From positions 1 through 7,760 of the forward strand of contig JAPLKX010000652.1 of assembly GCA_026387845.1 (NCBI GenBank): a DNA stretch of 7,760 nt, written 5' to 3'. Under the pieces are notes generated by a model. That model made no database searches, had not been told where the DNA came from, and was given only the letters and a program-made list of their open reading frames with translations. This DNA comes from Candidatus Hydrogenedentota bacterium (GTDB lineage: Bacteria > Hydrogenedentota > Hydrogenedentia > Hydrogenedentales > SLHB01). Of this stretch, positions 6,508-7,760 are shown piece by piece. How positions within the stretch are numbered: the first letter of the stretch is position 1; each line of letters begins with the position of its first letter. The position numbers and the translations under genes are program-made.

Positions 6508-6525
6508 AGTGTGAATGGGGCCTGC
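6495..6525. repeat. Perfect 14-bp inverted repeat with 3-nt loop
   Basis: GCAGGCCCCATTCA (6495-6508) and TGAATGGGGCCTGC (6512-6525) on the plus strand are perfect reverse complements around GTG. The hairpin begins 9 bp after the upstream gene's stop. Its right arm in transcript direction is the first few codons of the remnant (E-W-G-L). No T-run follows in either direction, so it is not a typical intrinsic terminator. It marks the point where homology to the intact paralog begins. It may weaken read-through into, or stabilise, the downstream message. Confidence 0.85.
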
Positions 6526-6534
6526 ACCGATGAG

Positions 6535-7554
6535 TCACAATGCTGACAATTTCTCCATCCAAGTTTCGAACACGGCTTCTATATTCTCTCTTGGGTCGCG
6601 GAGGCCCCATTCACATTGGGCGATCACGCCGCCGGTCCCGTCGTCCAACGCCCGGCGCACCCGCCGCACCGCTTCGCGCACTTCGCCGACCGTGCCAAAA
6701 GGCAATATGTGCTGGCGGCTAATCTCGCCCCAGAACGTGATGCGCCCCTTGTGCCGGCGCGCGATCTCCTCGATGTCCATGCAAAACAACTGGCTGTTGA
6801 TGGCGCTCATGCCGATCTCGATCAGGTCCGCGTAAATGTCGCTGATGTGGCCGTCGCTGTGAAAAAACAAATACTTGCCCGCGCCACGGCAGATGTCACA
6901 ATACTCTTTGTACATGGGCTTGAAAATTTCCCGCCACAGCCGCGGGTCGATCAGCAGCGCGTTCTGCGCGCCCCAGTCGTCCATGAAACTGATGGCGTCC
7001 ACGCCGGTGCCGGCCCACATCTCCATATCGCGGAGGTTGAACGCGTGGATGAGCGCGAGGAGGCGGTCAAATTCCGGCGGGCGCGCCAGCAGGTCCATGA
7101 AAACGTTTTCGCTGCCGCGCAGGAACTGCATCCGCTCGAACGGCCGCACGTGCGTGCCCCCAATGACGAACTTGTCCGTCTTCTTGCAGGCGTCGTTGAC
7201 TCGCGAGAAATCGGCGTCGTCAAGCAGTTCCCACGGCGGCGCCCACCCATCGAGCCGAGACCAGTCAGCCAGCGGCGGGTGTTTCACTTCGCCTACAATG
7301 CCCGTTTCCATAACAGTAAATTCGCAGCCCCACTCGTCGACGGACACCCCGGCCTCGTTGCGCGTGCCCCGCGCACGTTTGGATGGCCCGTATGCACCGG
7401 TCGGCCGGTCAAAATCCACCGGAAACTTTTCAAGCAGGGCCTGAAGCTCATCATTGCGCAGCATCGAGACGCCCGGCAGCGCCCACACATCACGCGGCGC
7501 ACGGTCCGGCCGATCAAACTCAAGCGCGCGTATCACCCGCTGCCGCGAAGTCAT
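6535..7554 (-). CDS. Uroporphyrinogen-decarboxylase-superfamily protein, short paralog (MtaA-like branch, not HemE)
   Basis: This 339-residue protein is probably cytoplasmic. The start is the ATG at 7554, preceded after 10 nt by AAGGAGGG, and gives the family N-terminus MTSRQRVIRALEFDRPDRAP. The frame stays open for 60 codons upstream, but that stretch is repeat-derived and ignored. Family segments are GGTHVRPFERMQFLRG (132-147), FMDDWGAQNALLIDP (190-204), W-R-E-I-F-K-P (207-213), FFHSDGHISDI (230-240), INSQ (252-255), FWGEISRQHILPFG (274-287) and GGVIAQCEWGLRDP (308-321). The HSDG motif (H232, D234) and C314 occupy the region of the H-x-C...C zinc site of MtaA-type methyltransferases, with Asp in place of the first Cys. 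The heme-pathway R-Q-A-G-R motif is absent. Likely roles are corrinoid-dependent methyl transfer or another decarboxylase-fold reaction; the substrate is unknown. It is the first gene of a probable two-gene unit. Confidence 0.9.
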   Translation of the reverse strand: MTSRQRVIRALEFDRPDRAPRDVWALPGVSMLRNDELQALLEKFPVDFDRPTGAYGPSKRARGTRNEAGVSVDEWGCEFTVMETGIVGEVKHPPLADWSRLDGWAPPWELLDDADFSRVNDACKKTDKFVIGGTHVRPFERMQFLRGSENVFMDLLARPPEFDRLLALIHAFNLRDMEMWAGTGVDAISFMDDWGAQNALLIDPRLWREIFKPMYKEYCDICRGAGKYLFFHSDGHISDIYADLIEIGMSAINSQLFCMDIEEIARRHKGRITFWGEISRQHILPFGTVGEVREAVRRVRRALDDGTGGVIAQCEWGLRDPRENIEAVFETWMEKLSAL

Positions 7555-7760
7555 CAAACACCAACCCTCCTTACCACAGCCTACCGATGAAAAACCCCCA
7601 ATTGCAAACGCATAGCTGCGGCCGCTAACAATGATGTTGACGCCCCCCACGTCTGTGCTCGTCCGTGCAATCCACAATCGGTAATCGGCAATCGACAATC
7701 GCCACTGCTTGCACCCTGCGCCGGCTTCCTGCATGATACCCCCCGGCCCAGGACATAAAG
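7555..7760. other. Upstream region of the URO-D-like gene pair, no gene seen
   Basis: This 206-bp stretch holds the ribosome-binding site of the 6535-7554 gene (7565-7572) and a five-unit heptamer repeat (7667-7701). No well-matched -35/-10 pair was found on the minus strand, and no other ribosome-binding site with a credible reading frame is present. The promoter may lie within the stretch in non-consensus form or beyond the right edge. Confidence 0.6.
7667..7701. repeat. Five tandem 7-bp repeats (consensus RYAATCG)
   Basis: The units are GCAATCC, ACAATCG, GTAATCG, GCAATCG and ACAATCG, directly abutting. The core AATC is unchanged in all five and variation is confined to the first two bases and one last base. 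In the minus-strand frame the repeat translates to a Leu-Ser-Ile-Ala-Asp-Tyr-Arg-like string, a known kind of false protein extension. It lies about 113 bp upstream of the URO-D-like start and could be a slippage-prone heptamer array or a set of protein-binding half-sites. Confidence 0.8.

Noticed and set aside
5657..6514. 285-codon plus-strand frame opposite the long URO-D-like gene (and a 324-codon one at 6616-7590 opposite the short gene)
   Set aside because: Both are mirror frames of well-supported genes, with no recognisable domain or ribosome-binding site.
5279..7554. Calling either URO-D-like gene hemE
   Set aside because: Neither protein has the R-Q-A-G-R N-terminal signature of heme-pathway uroporphyrinogen decarboxylase, and no other heme gene is nearby.
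7555..7734. 60-codon upstream extension of the short URO-D-like gene
   Set aside because: It is generated by the heptamer repeat and leader sequence. The ATG at 7554 has AAGGAGGG 10 nt upstream and gives the standard family N-terminus.

Overview
The window looks like chromosomal DNA from a GC-rich bacterium. Five complete genes and one gene cut by the left edge are packed in alternating orientations. Nothing fixes the phylum. A secreted DUF1080 protein, tandem uroporphyrinogen-decarboxylase (URO-D)-like paralogs, an AraC regulator and a family of 'GTCCC..GGGAC / CCCAGG..CCTGGG' intergenic hairpin repeats together suggest the Planctomycetota / Hydrogenedentota / Lentisphaerota / Armatimonadota type of environmental bacteria. 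That placement is inference, not something the sequence proves.

Layout. (1) 2-544, + strand: the C-terminal part of an AraC-family regulator that begins left of the window. (2) 562-4124, - strand: a two-gene operon matching the Bacillus subtilis yprA-yprB (mrfA-mrfB) DNA-repair pair. A DEAH helicase with a C-terminal four-cysteine domain comes first, followed after 8 bp by a DEDD-type exonuclease with a helical, TPR-like tail. (3) 4125-4652: a 528-bp non-coding region with a candidate mrfA promoter, two 87-bp composite hairpin modules in inverted orientation around a third hairpin, and a candidate promoter for the gene to the right. (4) 4653-5273, + strand: a signal-peptide-bearing DUF1080 (3-keto-disaccharide hydrolase-like) protein. 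(5) 5279-7554, - strand: two divergent URO-D-superfamily proteins, probably co-transcribed. (6) 7555-7760: the upstream region of that unit, with five tandem 7-bp repeats.

How the genes work together. MrfA and MrfB are expected to act together: a helicase exposes DNA around a lesion and a nuclease degrades it, as in the mitomycin-C repair pathway known from B. subtilis. The URO-D-like proteins lack the heme-pathway HemE signature and more likely belong to the corrinoid-methyltransferase / unknown-function branch. A metabolic link to the DUF1080 protein or the AraC regulator is possible but not shown.

Most noteworthy observation: the 97-bp gap between the two URO-D-like genes holds the last 25 codons and stop codon of a third, deleted URO-D paralog. 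It sits in frame with the upstream gene's stop. It overlaps the next gene's start as ATGA, supplies that gene's Shine-Dalgarno sequence, and is bounded by a perfect 14-bp inverted repeat. Its differences from the intact paralog are mostly synonymous, so it diverged as a working gene before it was truncated.
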